Shown: positions 15,220-25,120 of the stretch, piece by piece | Position numbering within the stretch: position 1 is the stretch's first letter | Layout of the letters: each line of letters begins with the position of its first letter | NCBI RefSeq assembly: GCF_039543225.1 | Contig: NZ_BAABJI010000001.1 | Location: 1-64,000 of the forward strand | DNA from: Mucilaginibacter defluvii | GTDB lineage: Bacteria; Bacteroidota; Bacteroidia; Sphingobacteriales; Sphingobacteriaceae | Direction of reading: 5' to 3' | Length of the DNA: 64,000 bases | The notes under the pieces: generated by a model | The model's input: the letters and a program-made list of their open reading frames with translations, nothing else | Database searches by the model: none | Told to the model about the DNA's origin: nothing | Made by a program: the position numbers and the translations under genes

Positions 15220-18200
15220 TTGCTCATTGTATTGATGATTAGTATACTACTGTTGGCTTTTCAGTACAAACCGGTGCAAACATGGGCAGCCAAAAAGGCC
15301 ACCTCCTACCTGTCGAAAGAATTAGATACAAAAATTGATATTAAAAGTCTGTACATAAAACCGTTTTCATCTGTTGTGCTTGAAGGGCTTTATGTGCTCG
15401 ATAAACAAAAGGACACCCTGCTGAGTACGCCAAGGTTAATAGTAGAAGTAAGTGGCTTCTCGATATTCAACAGCATCAAAAAGCGCTATATTGATTTTAC
15501 CTCGGTGCAGCTGGATAACGGCTCGTTTTACCTGAAAAAACAGCGCGACAGCACAACCAACCTGCAATTTATTATTGATTACTTTAACTCGGGCGATACC
15601 ACCAAAAAGGCCAGCAAACCCTGGATACTTGATTTTGAACGCATCGGCATCAATAACCTGCGGTTCAGGTACAAAAACCAGCTGCGCGATACCCTGGTAA
15701 AAGGTGTCAACTTTGATGATATTGATGTAAAGGGATTTAGTGCTGTTGTGCGTAACCTCGATTTAAAAAATCACCTGTTCAAAGCATCAGTTAACAAACT
15801 GACGCTTAAAGAAAAGAGCGGATTTTATCTTAAAAATTTAACCGCTCAAACTACGGTTGATACTAACCAAATTTTGCTACAGCAGCTTACGCTGCAAACA
15901 CCTAATTCATTTTTGCGCGATCATTTTAAAATGAGTTTTGACTCCTTTGATGATTTCAGCGATTTTGAACGCCGCGTAAACATGGATGCCGATTTTAAGA
16001 ACGCGCACCTCTCCTCAAAAGACGTAGCTTACTTTACCAGCAGTTTAGATAAAACCCAATTTGAACTGGGCGTAAACGGGCGCATCCGTGGCAGGGTTGA
16101 TAATTTGCGGGCCACCAACCTGCTGGTTACCGCCGGGCAAAGTACCTATGTAAAAGGTAATTTCAGGGTGAAAGGCTTGCCCGATTGGGAGAACACCTTC
16201 CTTGGGTTGGATATAGAACAGATCGCCACTAATAAAAAAGATCTGGACTATATAGTGAAGCGCTTTACAGGCAGTAACAAGCAAATGATACCTGCTATTG
16301 TAAGCAAGTTTGGCAACGTAAACTTTAGCGGTAATTTCAGCGGCTTACAGAATGATTTTGTGGCTTATGGTACTTTCAAAACCAGGCTCGGCCGTTTTGA
16401 TACGGACATCAACCTGAAGATCGGTAAAAATGGAATACCGTCATACAGCGGTAAGCTAACTACCAATCAGTTTGATTTGGGTACACTGATAGATGATAAA
16501 ACCATCGGTCGTACCTCATTCACCGCGCAGGTTAAGGGCAGCGGCGATGAGCTTAAGAATTTGAACATAGCGGCCAACGCCAAACTGAAAACTTTCCAGT
16601 TTAAAGGGTATACGTATAACAATGTATCGGTGGATGGTACGTTTAAACGCCGTTTTATTGATGGGCTGGTAAAGATAAACGACCGCAACATCAGGCTTAC
16701 GCTGGACGGAACACTTGACCTGAACCCGAAACTGCCCGTATACGATTTTACTGCTAATATTCAGAACGCTCATCTGAATAAGCTTAAGCTGATGAAGGAT
16801 ACCATTACGGTGAGCACCACCTTGAACGCCGATTTTTCAGGTAATAACCTCGACAACATAAATGGTAATATATTTTTAACAGGTACCAGGCTGGTAAATC
16901 CGCGAACTAATTATGTGGTTGATTCTCTTTACCTGGCGGCGAGTGGCAGCGGCAGGCAACGCTTGCTGGAGTTTCAGTCGGACGCGGCTAATGGCAGTAT
17001 AACCGGTAACTACAGCCTTTCAACACTGCCCGATTATTTCAAGACCATTGTTAAAAAATACATTCCATCGTTAAAAACGGATATCAAGCCGTTTAAACCG
17101 CAGGATTTTGATTTCAATTTTAAACTAAAGGATGTTGATCCGTTGCTGGCTGTTTTTATGCCGGGTCTTAAAATACCTGATCAGGGTACGCTGATCGGTA
17201 AGTTCAATTCGGCGGACCAAACCGCCACACTTACCGGTTACATTAAAACTATCCAATACAATAAGATCATTCTGCACGATCTGATTATTGACGAGAATAC
17301 GGCGGCTCAGTACCTCAACGCTAACATAACGTTAAGCAAGGTTGACCTGAGCGATAGTTTGTACGTGAAAGATGTAAGTATCACCAACTTTTTGAACCGC
17401 GATAGCCTGAACTTCAACGTCAAACTATCGGATAAGAACGCTACCAATCAGCTGGACCTTTACGGTTTGGTAGAGTTTGGCCGGGATACCACCGCCAAGC
17501 TGAAACTATTACCGTCTGACGTTATACTCGATCGTGAGCAATGGAAACTGGAAGAGCAGGTGCGGATCAGGCTGCTGGACGGTAAAACCCAGATATCAAA
17601 CTTTGAGCTAAGCAACGGCGAGCAGATGGTAACTGTTGATGGTTTTATATCAGACAAAGCAGAGGATAAGCTGAATGTTGTTTTTAAACAATTCCGCATG
17701 AGTACGCTTAATCCGTTAACCAAACCATCGGGTATTGCGTTACGCGGGGCGCTCAATGGCGAGGTAATATTAACATCGTTGCTTAAAGCGCCGGGTATGG
17801 ATGCTGATTTGGGAATTGATACGCTGATGATGAACGCCACGCAGGTTGGTAATGTCAAAATTATATCGAACCTGGATAACGAGCGTAAAAAAGCCATCGT
17901 TAGGCTAAATATTCTTAACCGCGGCTTGGAAACAATGGATATTGAAGGTGCTTACTCATTGCTGAAAGATGACGAGAACGCGCTTGACTTCGACATCAAC
18001 ATGAACCAAACGGAGGCAATTATTTTTACGCCTTTCATAAGCAACCTCGTGTCAGATGTTAAGGGAACCATATCAACCAGTTTAAAACTTACGGGCTCAT
18101 TGCAAAAACCATTGCTTAATGGCTTTGTCACCCTGAACAATACTGGGGTAACGGTGAACTACCTGAAAACGCCGTATACTTTAAGTGACCGTTTGGATGT

Positions 18201-19683
18201 TGAAAATAGCGTAATCAAGATTGATAAGATGGTGCTGAAAGATAACCGGAAGGGGCAGGGCATCGTAAATGGTACGGTCGATCTGAACAATATATCAAAC
18301 CCTACGCTTGATATTAAGATTGAAGCGACCAACCTGCTGGCGCTAAATACAACATTTAAGGATAACCACCTGTATTATGGTACCGCCTTTGGCAGCGGCG
18401 ATTTTAGCTTTACCGGGCCTATTGATAACATGAAGATTGATATACGTGCTGCTACGCAGGCAGGTACAGTTTTCAATATTCCGCTCAACGCATCATCAAC
18501 TGCGGCCGATTATGATTTTATCAGGTTTGTAAGCCATAGTGATACTACCAAAAAGGAAGCTGAAGATATTTCTAAAAAATTTAACGGCGTTACGCTGAAC
18601 TTCGACCTTAGTGCGGATGAGGGCACTACGGTTAAAATTGTTACCGATTATGGTAAGCTTGAGGGTAACGGCGTTACGCGTAACCTGAAGCTGAATATTA
18701 ACAGTTTAGGTGATTTTGAGATGTTTGGCGACTTCCTGATCTCATCGGGCAAGTTTGAGTTTACGGCCAAAAACTTCATCAGCAAAAACTTCCAGGTAAA
18801 CCAGGGCGGTACCATCCGCTGGACGGGCGATCCGGCCAACGCCGAAATTAACCTGAATGCCGTTTATGAGGTGCGTACCAATATTGCGCCTCTGTATACC
18901 GCCGCAGGTTTTACATCGCCACGTGGCAACCAGCAGGTTTTGGTACAGGCGCAGTTGTTGCTATCCAAATCGTTGTTATTGCCGGTTATTGATTTTGATT
19001 TTACTTTCCCTACCGAGCCAAATATTAAAGAGGATGTGGCAACATATCTGTCAGATAATACCAACCGCAGCCAGCAGGCGCTGAGCATCATCGTTCGCAG
19101 GAGCTTTACGGCCGGTACAGGCGGCGGTAACCTTAACGAGCAGGTGCTGAGCACGGCCAGCGATGCAGTGAGTGAGTTTGCCTTTAATCAGCTGAACAGC
19201 TTTATAGCGCAGTCAAACATCAAGAATATCGACTTAAACATACGCTCCTTTAACGAGGCGAGTTTATCTGTTAGACTATTTAACGACAGGCTTATACTGA
19301 ACGGAAGTTTGTTTACCAATACGGGTAGTAATAACCTGTTTTATAACAACACCAACCTGTTTAATGCTAACTTTAATAACCTGACCAAAGACTTTGAGGC
19401 GCTTTACCGAATCCGTAAGGATGGTAACCTTACCGCCCGTTACTCGTACAGGGTATTAAGCGGTACAGCGTTGAGTACCTTTAACCCGCTGGATGTGCAG
19501 TATGTAAATGGTATTGGTTTGGTTTACCAGCGCGATTTTGATAGCGTAGGTGAGTTTTTACGTAACATATTCAGGCAGGGCAGGCGCCGTACAGCACCTA
19601 CAACACCTAACCCGATCAACCCAACACCGGCACAATCGCCAACGCCGGCGGTTAACTACAAGCTGAGGGATGACGATGAATGA
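15220..19683 (+). CDS. TamB-like translocation/assembly module protein (DUF490)
   Basis: This very large protein (1487 residues from TTG 15220) has one N-terminal membrane helix. A long series of repeated beta-strand segments follows, and the C-terminal DUF490/TamB domain contains FEMFGDFLISSGKFEF, GGTIRWTGDPANAEINL and FDFTFPTEPNI. TamB-class proteins span the periplasm and move lipids or help assemble outer-membrane proteins; its partner in Bacteroidota is an Omp85 protein, not present here. The frame stays open upstream to 15172 and encodes KRKVIKKVLKITLSIVLL, a typical basic n-region before the helix. Its only start-like codon there is ATT at 15184, so the true start may be a rare ATT, and TTG 15220 or ATG 15235 would shorten the anchor. 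Its stop directly touches that of convergent ribBA. The C-terminus is Pro/Thr-rich. Confidence 0.9.
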   Translation: MLIVLMISILLLAFQYKPVQTWAAKKATSYLSKELDTKIDIKSLYIKPFSSVVLEGLYVLDKQKDTLLSTPRLIVEVSGFSIFNSIKKRYIDFTSVQLDNGSFYLKKQRDSTTNLQFIIDYFNSGDTTKKASKPWILDFERIGINNLRFRYKNQLRDTLVKGVNFDDIDVKGFSAVVRNLDLKNHLFKASVNKLTLKEKSGFYLKNLTAQTTVDTNQILLQQLTLQTPNSFLRDHFKMSFDSFDDFSDFERRVNMDADFKNAHLSSKDVAYFTSSLDKTQFELGVNGRIRGRVDNLRATNLLVTAGQSTYVKGNFRVKGLPDWENTFLGLDIEQIATNKKDLDYIVKRFTGSNKQMIPAIVSKFGNVNFSGNFSGLQNDFVAYGTFKTRLGRFDTDINLKIGKNGIPSYSGKLTTNQFDLGTLIDDKTIGRTSFTAQVKGSGDELKNLNIAANAKLKTFQFKGYTYNNVSVDGTFKRRFIDGLVKINDRNIRLTLDGTLDLNPKLPVYDFTANIQNAHLNKLKLMKDTITVSTTLNADFSGNNLDNINGNIFLTGTRLVNPRTNYVVDSLYLAASGSGRQRLLEFQSDAANGSITGNYSLSTLPDYFKTIVKKYIPSLKTDIKPFKPQDFDFNFKLKDVDPLLAVFMPGLKIPDQGTLIGKFNSADQTATLTGYIKTIQYNKIILHDLIIDENTAAQYLNANITLSKVDLSDSLYVKDVSITNFLNRDSLNFNVKLSDKNATNQLDLYGLVEFGRDTTAKLKLLPSDVILDREQWKLEEQVRIRLLDGKTQISNFELSNGEQMVTVDGFISDKAEDKLNVVFKQFRMSTLNPLTKPSGIALRGALNGEVILTSLLKAPGMDADLGIDTLMMNATQVGNVKIISNLDNERKKAIVRLNILNRGLETMDIEGAYSLLKDDENALDFDINMNQTEAIIFTPFISNLVSDVKGTISTSLKLTGSLQKPLLNGFVTLNNTGVTVNYLKTPYTLSDRLDVENSVIKIDKMVLKDNRKGQGIVNGTVDLNNISNPTLDIKIEATNLLALNTTFKDNHLYYGTAFGSGDFSFTGPIDNMKIDIRAATQAGTVFNIPLNASSTAADYDFIRFVSHSDTTKKEAEDISKKFNGVTLNFDLSADEGTTVKIVTDYGKLEGNGVTRNLKLNINSLGDFEMFGDFLISSGKFEFTAKNFISKNFQVNQGGTIRWTGDPANAEINLNAVYEVRTNIAPLYTAAGFTSPRGNQQVLVQAQLLLSKSLLLPVIDFDFTFPTEPNIKEDVATYLSDNTNRSQQALSIIVRRSFTAGTGGGNLNEQVLSTASDAVSEFAFNQLNSFIAQSNIKNIDLNIRSFNEASLSVRLFNDRLILNGSLFTNTGSNNLFYNNTNLFNANFNNLTKDFEALYRIRKDGNLTARYSYRVLSGTALSTFNPLDVQYVNGIGLVYQRDFDSVGEFLRNIFRQGRRRTAPTTPNPINPTPAQSPTPAVNYKLRDDDE

Positions 19684-20889
19684 TTAATGATCGCGCATAA
19701 TAGCGTGATCCATCTTATCGCGTTTGGTACGCAGGTAATGTTCGTTATGTTTGTTGGCCGGTATTTCAATAGGCACATTTTCAACCACCTCTAAACCATA
19801 ACCAATTAAACCCGCACGTTTTTTGGGATTGTTGCTCATTAAGCGCATTTTGGTGATGCCCAGGCTGCGGATGATCTGCGCGCCTATGCCATAATCGCGG
19901 TGATCCATTTTAAAGCCAAGCTCCAGGTTAGCCTCAACAGTGTCGAGCCCGTTCTCCTGCAAGTGATAAGCCTTTAATTTATTTACCAGGCCAATGCCAC
20001 GGCCTTCCTGGTTCATATATACAATAACGCCTTTACCTTCCTGCTCTATCATCTCCATGGCTTTGTGTAGCTGTGGGCCGCAATCGCACCTGCACGATCC
20101 GAATATATCACCGGTTACGCATGAGCTGTGTACGCGTACCAATACCGGTTCATCAGGCTCCCACGTGCCCTTTATTAAAGCCATATGGTTTTCGCCGGTG
20201 TCTATCTGTGTATAAGCAATCATATCAAAGTCGCCCCACTGGGTAGGCATCTTTACGGCGATCTCCTTAGTAACTAAGGTTTCGGTGCTCAAGCGATAGG
20301 CGATCAAATCCTTAATGGAGATGATCTTCATTTTAAATTCCCCGGCCATCTTCATCAGCTCCGGCAAGCGGGCCATTTCACCGTCCTCGGTCATTATCTC
20401 GCAGATAACCCCTGCCGGCTCAAAACCAGCCATCACAGCGAGGTCTACGGTAGCCTCAGTATGCCCTGCACGGCGCAGTACACCACCTTCCTTGGCAATC
20501 AGCGGGAATATATGTCCGGGTCTGCCAAGGTCAGCAGCTTTTATGGTCGGATCAATAAGGGCCAAACAGGTTTTTGAACGGTCAGACGCGGATATGCCCG
20601 TTGTACAACCATGCCCCAGCAAATCAACCGATACGGTGAAATTAGTTTCGTGCGAGGTGGTGTTACGCGTAACCATCAGGTCGAGCTCCAGTTCCTGCGC
20701 GCGTTCGGCAGTAATTGGGGCGCAGATAAGGCCCCGGCCGTAACGGGCCATAAAGTTTATCGCTTCGGGGGTGGCATTGCGGGCGGCGGTTAAAAAGTCA
20801 CCCTCGTTCTCCCTGTCCTCATCATCAACAACTATAATTATTTCGCCATTTTTAAGCGCTTCAATGGCTTCGGGTATGGTGTTAAGCAT
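19684..20889 (-). CDS. ribBA: Bifunctional DHBP synthase / GTP cyclohydrolase II
   Basis: This 401-residue fusion enzyme makes the two starting compounds of riboflavin. The N-terminal half is 3,4-dihydroxy-2-butanone-4-phosphate synthase ([23 protein letters not shown]). The C-terminal half is GTP cyclohydrolase II with zinc cysteines in [11 protein letters not shown], then [11 protein letters not shown] and [12 protein letters not shown] 20889 was chosen over one nine codons upstream because a TAACTTTG promoter box (20914-20921) would otherwise overlap the coding start, and because the family normally starts ML(N/D)TI. It follows the LptF/G permease gene but seems to have its own promoter. 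No FMN riboswitch fold was seen ahead of it. Confidence 0.96.
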   Translation of the reverse strand: MLNTIPEAIEALKNGEIIIVVDDEDRENEGDFLTAARNATPEAINFMARYGRGLICAPITAERAQELELDLMVTRNTTSHETNFTVSVDLLGHGCTTGISASDRSKTCLALIDPTIKAADLGRPGHIFPLIAKEGGVLRRAGHTEATVDLAVMAGFEPAGVICEIMTEDGEMARLPELMKMAGEFKMKIISIKDLIAYRLSTETLVTKEIAVKMPTQWGDFDMIAYTQIDTGENHMALIKGTWEPDEPVLVRVHSSCVTGDIFGSCRCDCGPQLHKAMEMIEQEGKGVIVYMNQEGRGIGLVNKLKAYHLQENGLDTVEANLELGFKMDHRDYGIGAQIIRSLGITKMRLMSNNPKKRAGLIGYGLEVVENVPIEIPANKHNEHYLRTKRDKMDHAIMRDH

Positions 20890-20913
20890 CTTAGTCAGAT
20901 CAGTGTACAGTAA

Positions 20914-20921
20914 CAAAGTTA
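20914..20921 (-). promoter_or_regulatory. -7 promoter box for ribBA
   Basis: TAACTTTG on the minus strand lies 25 bases before ATG 20889, in the gap behind the LptF/G gene. It decides between two possible ribBA starts. Confidence 0.5.
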
Positions 20922-20964
20922 CATTAAGGTTGCGGCAATCCGGTCGGTGTTGTGTAAAATAACT

Positions 20965-22389
20965 TTAGGCTGCCTTACGCTTGAATAAGCGGTTAAAAAA
21001 GCGTTTATAAGCTTCCATATCAAACAATGCGGAATCGGTAGCAGCCTTGTATGACAGGAACATGCCGATGGGCGAAAGCACGAATATGGCGATCCACATA
21101 CCTATTGCCGGCGGGATGGCGCCATCCTTTACACCCTTTTCGCCAATAGTGGATATAATGTGGTACAGCAAAAAGAAGACAACCGATATAACCACCGGCA
21201 TACCCAAACCACCCTTACGGATAATGGCACCCAGTGGCGCGCCTATCAGGAATAATACCAGGCAGGCTACCGATAGCGTGAACTTTTTTTGGTACTCCAC
21301 CACCGAACGGCGAATGTTCTTCATGGTTTCCTTGGAGTTGGTTTCGTTCTGCTTAAGCATGTCCTGTATAGTACGGACCTCGCTTAGCGCGGTGGACACG
21401 GTACTGATCTGTTCATTAATTTCCATCCCGCCCAAAACTGAATTATTTTTAGGTGCGACCGGTTTTTTAACTGAATTTGATTTCTTTGGCAGCGTGAAAA
21501 ACTTTACATAGGGCGAAAGCATTTTATACGTTTGCGTTACCGTACTATCCACCTGTTTTTCAGTCGAATCGCGGTAATGGCGTAATTGCTTCAGGTTCAT
21601 CATCACGAAGGCTGACCGAAATTCGTCCTGCGGGGTACGTTTCATGTTCAAACCTGAGATGTCGAATTTTATTTCCGTATTTTGAAAACGCACCCGAACA
21701 AATACCTGCCTTGGGTCGAAGTTACTTTCACTGCGTTTTTCTTCGTAACGTATGCCGTCCTTAAGCTTAAGCACCAAAAATTTATCGCCCGGCGACCGGT
21801 ACATTACGCCCTCTTTAGCCATGATGACGTTCATGTTGTTGGTCTTTTCGTCCTTTTGATAGATCATGATGTCGTAAAGCGTTTGCCCGTCCTTGCCTTT
21901 ACGCATTACGCGGGTAGCCGCACCGGGGAAGTTGGTGGTAAATACACCTTCCTGCAGTAACTTGGCTGATTTTTGTTGCCGAACATCATACAGCAGCGAG
22001 TAGTACTTGAGGTTGGCTACCGGCAGCATATAATCAGAGAAAACGAACGCGCTGATAGCTAAAATAGCCACCACGATGAACATGGGGGCCATGGCGCGGC
22101 GCAGGGATATACCGGCAGATTTAATGGCTACCAGCTCATAATTTTCGCCGAGTGCGCCATACGTCATGATAGAAGAAAGCAAAACCGACAGCGGCAGCGC
22201 CATGGCTACGTTTGTGGCTGAGGCATATAGCATTAGCTCGGCAATAACGTACCACTCAAAACCCTTGCCCACCAAATCATCAATATACTTAAACAAAAAC
22301 AGCATCAGCAGAACGAACATTACTATAAGGAATGTTACCACAAATGGCCTGATGAATGATTTAAGTAATAAAAGGTGGATCTTTTTCAC
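20965..22389 (-). CDS. LptF/LptG family permease (YjgP/YjgQ)
   Basis: This 474-residue inner-membrane protein has three N-terminal helices (about 12-35, 50-80, 100-120), a large periplasmic beta-jellyroll-like middle (about 130-370) and three C-terminal helices (about 385-455) with GAPLGAIIRKGGLGMPVVIS. This is the permease subunit of the LptB2FG lipopolysaccharide exporter. Bacteroidota members have a longer middle region than E. coli LptF, as here. Start GTG 22389 begins MKKIHLLLLKSF. A CAAAAATA (minus: TATTTTTG) box ends 5 bases before the start, so the mRNA may be nearly leaderless. The gene precedes ribBA by 75 bases. LptF versus LptG cannot be assigned. Confidence 0.92.
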   Translation of the reverse strand: MKKIHLLLLKSFIRPFVVTFLIVMFVLLMLFLFKYIDDLVGKGFEWYVIAELMLYASATNVAMALPLSVLLSSIMTYGALGENYELVAIKSAGISLRRAMAPMFIVVAILAISAFVFSDYMLPVANLKYYSLLYDVRQQKSAKLLQEGVFTTNFPGAATRVMRKGKDGQTLYDIMIYQKDEKTNNMNVIMAKEGVMYRSPGDKFLVLKLKDGIRYEEKRSESNFDPRQVFVRVRFQNTEIKFDISGLNMKRTPQDEFRSAFVMMNLKQLRHYRDSTEKQVDSTVTQTYKMLSPYVKFFTLPKKSNSVKKPVAPKNNSVLGGMEINEQISTVSTALSEVRTIQDMLKQNETNSKETMKNIRRSVVEYQKKFTLSVACLVLFLIGAPLGAIIRKGGLGMPVVISVVFFLLYHIISTIGEKGVKDGAIPPAIGMWIAIFVLSPIGMFLSYKAATDSALFDMEAYKRFFNRLFKRKAA

Positions 22390-22393
22390 ACTG

Positions 22394-22401
22394 CAAAAAT
22401 A
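22394..22401 (-). promoter_or_regulatory. -7 promoter box for the LptF/G gene
   Basis: On the minus strand this is TATTTTTG, a full match to TAnnTTTG, only 4 bases before the GTG start codon. If used, transcription would start at or very near the start codon. Confidence 0.4.
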
Positions 22402-22488
22402 AGGAAATAAAATTCCGCAGGCGGGCGTACCTGTGCCTGTTGTGCAAAGTAAACGTTATAAAAGGCTAAGTAGTATTGCGGTAGCCTG

Positions 22489-22866
22489 TCAGGCGCCTAA
22501 TACGCTTATGAGGTAATCAATCTGGTTATCCCAAATCAGGCGCCGCTCGGCAATTGAGTCCTCGGTGGCAAAATCGGTAATGGCCAGGGCCACGTCATTG
22601 GTCAATTCATCCTGCACTACTTCCAATTCAAAATAGTATGGCTCATCGTCGAGCCATTTAAAGCGTACCAGCTTGTTCTCTTTAGCATTAACAAGTTTGG
22701 CTCGTTGCTGTTCGTCGTCCCAGGTAAAGGTATAGATCTGATCGCGCACGTTAACATCATCGGCAAACCATTGTGAAAGGCCGTTAGGTTCGCTTATAAA
22801 ACTGTATAAAATTCTGGGTGATGATTTGATCTCATATTCCAGGTTGAATTTCTTCTTATCGGGCAT
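22489..22866 (-). CDS. START-like/SRPBCC domain protein
   Basis: This 125-residue cytosolic protein matches the small Bacteroidota START-like (AHSA1-type, SRPBCC fold) family: KFNLEYEIKSSPRILYSFIS, GLSQWFADDVN, FTWDDEQQRAKL and a C-terminal helix RRLIWDNQIDYLISVLG. The fold binds hydrophobic ligands in many relatives, but no ligand is known for this group. It lies as a single gene between the LptF/G permease and tRNA-Met, on the minus strand, 99 bases upstream of the permease, so cotranscription is possible. No promoter box was seen. Confidence 0.85.
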   Translation of the reverse strand: MPDKKKFNLEYEIKSSPRILYSFISEPNGLSQWFADDVNVRDQIYTFTWDDEQQRAKLVNAKENKLVRFKWLDDEPYYFELEVVQDELTNDVALAITDFATEDSIAERRLIWDNQIDYLISVLGA

Positions 22867-22945
22867 AATCAGGGTTGTGACACAGTACTATAAAAGCGCT
22901 GGCAGTAAAAGTTGAACAATTTTTCTAAAGAAAACTATTTTCTAC

Positions 22946-22953
22946 TATATTTG
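22946..22953 (+). promoter_or_regulatory. -7 promoter box for tRNA-Met
   Basis: TATATTTG, a full match to TAnnTTTG, lies 37 bases before the tRNA. A -33 element is not clear. Confidence 0.45.
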
Positions 22954-22989
22954 CAAACCTTTTTACAAAGGCACACAATTAAAATATCC

Positions 22990-23063
22990 GGCGGGGTAGC
23001 TCAGATGGTTAGAGCGTAGGATTCATAACCCTAAGGTCGGCAGTTCGATCCTGCTCCCCGCTA
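22990..23063 (+). tRNA. tRNA-Met (anticodon CAT)
   Basis: A 74-base cloverleaf: acceptor GGCGGGG/CCCCGCT, D arm GCTC/GAGC, anticodon loop TTCATAA, T arm GGCAG-TTCGATC-CTGCT. Anticodon CAT. It is not the initiator, which has three G-C pairs in the anticodon stem and a mismatch at 1-72. It could in principle be the CAU isoleucine tRNA, but the sequence resembles the elongator Met gene of Bacteroidota. The last pair of the anticodon stem (31-39) is A-C instead of a normal pair. CCA is not encoded. A terminator follows. Confidence 0.92.
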
Positions 23064-23066
23064 CTT

Positions 23067-23112
23067 ACAATGAAAGCTCGTTACATTATGTAGCGGGCTT
23101 TCATTGTTTTCT
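23067..23112 (+). terminator. Terminator after tRNA-Met
   Basis: A long stem, acaatgaaagctcgttaca / tagcgggctttcattgt with a few wobble positions, is followed by TTTT. It lies directly behind the tRNA and separates it from the SIR2 gene. Confidence 0.75.
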
Positions 23113-23242
23113 ACGTAAAATACACATTCGCGCTGTATTATTAAAAGAAATTATAGGCGGATTTGAAAGGGTTATTTTATGTCTTACTTTCTAAATTCTA
23201 CTAGTTTGCGATGAGATTTAGACTGCGTATCTTCACATCATT

Positions 23243-25120
23243 ATGAGCAAACAAAGTTTATTTAATCATATTAGAAGCGAAGATGTTGTGCTTTGGATTG
23301 GCGCTGGTTTTTCTAAATATGCAGGATATCCACTCGGTAGTTCACTTAAAGAATTAATCGCTGAGTCTTTGAGTGAAAGTGAACGTGTGTTGATTGATTC
23401 TAATTTGCAATTAGCTGATTACGCAGAAGAGTTTGTTAGACTGAAAAATGGATCAAGAAATGAGATAATTAAATTGGTTCGTGATACATATCGCAAACCA
23501 CCAGCCACCCTATCTAATCATTTAAATTTAACAGCAATACCACACTTTAAAAACATCATTACAACAAATTATGACCCTTTGTTGGAGATTGCATACGGTG
23601 ATAAAGGTAACTTGATCTATCGTGAAATGGATATTGGACTTTTAGATAAAAGGAAAGTTAACATTATTAAAATTCATGGAGATTTGTCTGATAGTGAGAG
23701 TATCATTATAACTAAGTCTGACTATGCAGCTTTTTATAAACAAGATTGGAGTTCTCCATTTTGGGCATACTTGGCAACGCTTATGGCAACAAATGTTCTC
23801 TTGTTTGTCGGCTATAGTTTAGAAGATCCGAATGTGATAGCTATGCTTGAGCATATCGCGAAATACTTGAAAAAAATGCGTAAAGAAGCTTTTTATGTTG
23901 CTCCGAATGTAGCTCAACACCGCGTAGCACATCTAAATCGTTTAGGTATTGAGGTTATACAAGGAACCGGGGAACAATTGCTTATCGAAATTGAAGAAGA
24001 TATCCGACTTAATATTTTTGGGGATCAGCGGCTACAAAAAGTTACAGCAGATACATTCTTGGCGTATTTTAAAAACAAAAATTTGTTGCCTGATTTAATC
24101 AGCACGTCAAAGGGATTTCAGGTCGCTTCTGTTCGTACTACTGATGGAAAGCTCGCCGACGGTATAGTAAAATTAGAATACGCTCCGGAAAGCGAATTTG
24201 CAAAGTTAAAACAAGCTTTTTTTAGGGGAGAAATCCACGAGCTTATTGTAAGTAAGGAAATGCTTAAAGATTTTCAATATGATATTGGTGGCATTCGTAT
24301 GATGGGGCAAAATGATATTGAAGAGCTTCGAATCCGAAGTAACCCGGTAGATTATAAATTCGATTTAAGTTTTCCCGGTCTTGATCTTGATTTTGAAAAT
24401 TTGGTAGCGAGTGTGCAACACAGCTTTACTCCTCGTATCAAAGTTAAATTACATCATCTGGACATAAATATTATATTCTCAAAGAAAAATGATGGAAGTG
24501 GTGATGTTGAATTGGAAATCAAGCGGAATATAATACATGAGTCGGTAAGATCAGCTATTCGTGCTTATCGATTTGTCAAATATTTTTTTGAACAGCAGCC
24601 ATTTACGATTTATTTGCACAATAACGGCTCTATAATTAATAAAAAGTCTTATCAATATCGCAAAGATTTCATTGATGAAGCCGACTGGTTTATAAAATAT
24701 TTTGAATCATTGAAGGAAGTTGAAGGCTTTTATGGAATAAAGTTCCGTGATATAACTGATATTGATTTAGAGTCTTTTAACAAATTACAGCGGTTAGAAA
24801 AGATTGCAAACGGAAAATCTTTTAAATTGGTTGATGGCCCAATCCGAATAACTATGACCGAAATGAACCAAACAACAGTTGAGTTTTGTAAGAGATTGGA
24901 AACCGAAGATGCTCCACTTGATATCGAACTCACTATTAATGAAATTGTTCATTTGCATGGTTGCGATATAAAGCTCAGTTCGCAGAGAATTCATGTGCCA
25001 TCAGCAAGAGTGAAAAATCTAAAAAGATTAATAACAGGTAAAACAAGAGAAATTGAAGTGATTAGTCGTAGTGGCCGTATTTACACTTATTATCAGGAAC
25101 CTTTTAACAAGACTAGATAG
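23243..25120 (+). CDS. SIR2-domain protein with unrecognised C-terminal region; probable antiphage defence gene
   Basis: This 625-residue protein begins with a SIR2-like NAD-binding domain (about 10-250): GAGFS (20-24), ITTNYD (106-111), the catalytic-type His in IKIHGDL (His145) and FVGYSLEDPN (188-197). In defence proteins such domains destroy NAD+ when a phage is sensed. The remaining 370 residues match no family I know. They are rich in beta-strand-like alternation and have no membrane helix, no NTPase motif and no Argonaute-like partner nearby. The gene is alone, directly behind tRNA-Met, visibly more AT-rich than its neighbours and with different codon choice, all typical of transferred defence cargo. 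Start ATG 23243; no clear promoter box. SIR2 domain: confident; defence role: inference; trigger: unknown. Confidence 0.85.
   Translation: MSKQSLFNHIRSEDVVLWIGAGFSKYAGYPLGSSLKELIAESLSESERVLIDSNLQLADYAEEFVRLKNGSRNEIIKLVRDTYRKPPATLSNHLNLTAIPHFKNIITTNYDPLLEIAYGDKGNLIYREMDIGLLDKRKVNIIKIHGDLSDSESIIITKSDYAAFYKQDWSSPFWAYLATLMATNVLLFVGYSLEDPNVIAMLEHIAKYLKKMRKEAFYVAPNVAQHRVAHLNRLGIEVIQGTGEQLLIEIEEDIRLNIFGDQRLQKVTADTFLAYFKNKNLLPDLISTSKGFQVASVRTTDGKLADGIVKLEYAPESEFAKLKQAFFRGEIHELIVSKEMLKDFQYDIGGIRMMGQNDIEELRIRSNPVDYKFDLSFPGLDLDFENLVASVQHSFTPRIKVKLHHLDINIIFSKKNDGSGDVELEIKRNIIHESVRSAIRAYRFVKYFFEQQPFTIYLHNNGSIINKKSYQYRKDFIDEADWFIKYFESLKEVEGFYGIKFRDITDIDLESFNKLQRLEKIANGKSFKLVDGPIRITMTEMNQTTVEFCKRLETEDAPLDIELTINEIVHLHGCDIKLSSQRIHVPSARVKNLKRLITGKTREIEVISRSGRIYTYYQEPFNKTR

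Noticed and set aside
20890..20964. FMN riboswitch before ribBA
   Set aside because: The gap of about 75 bases to the upstream gene is too short and shows none of the conserved RFN helices.
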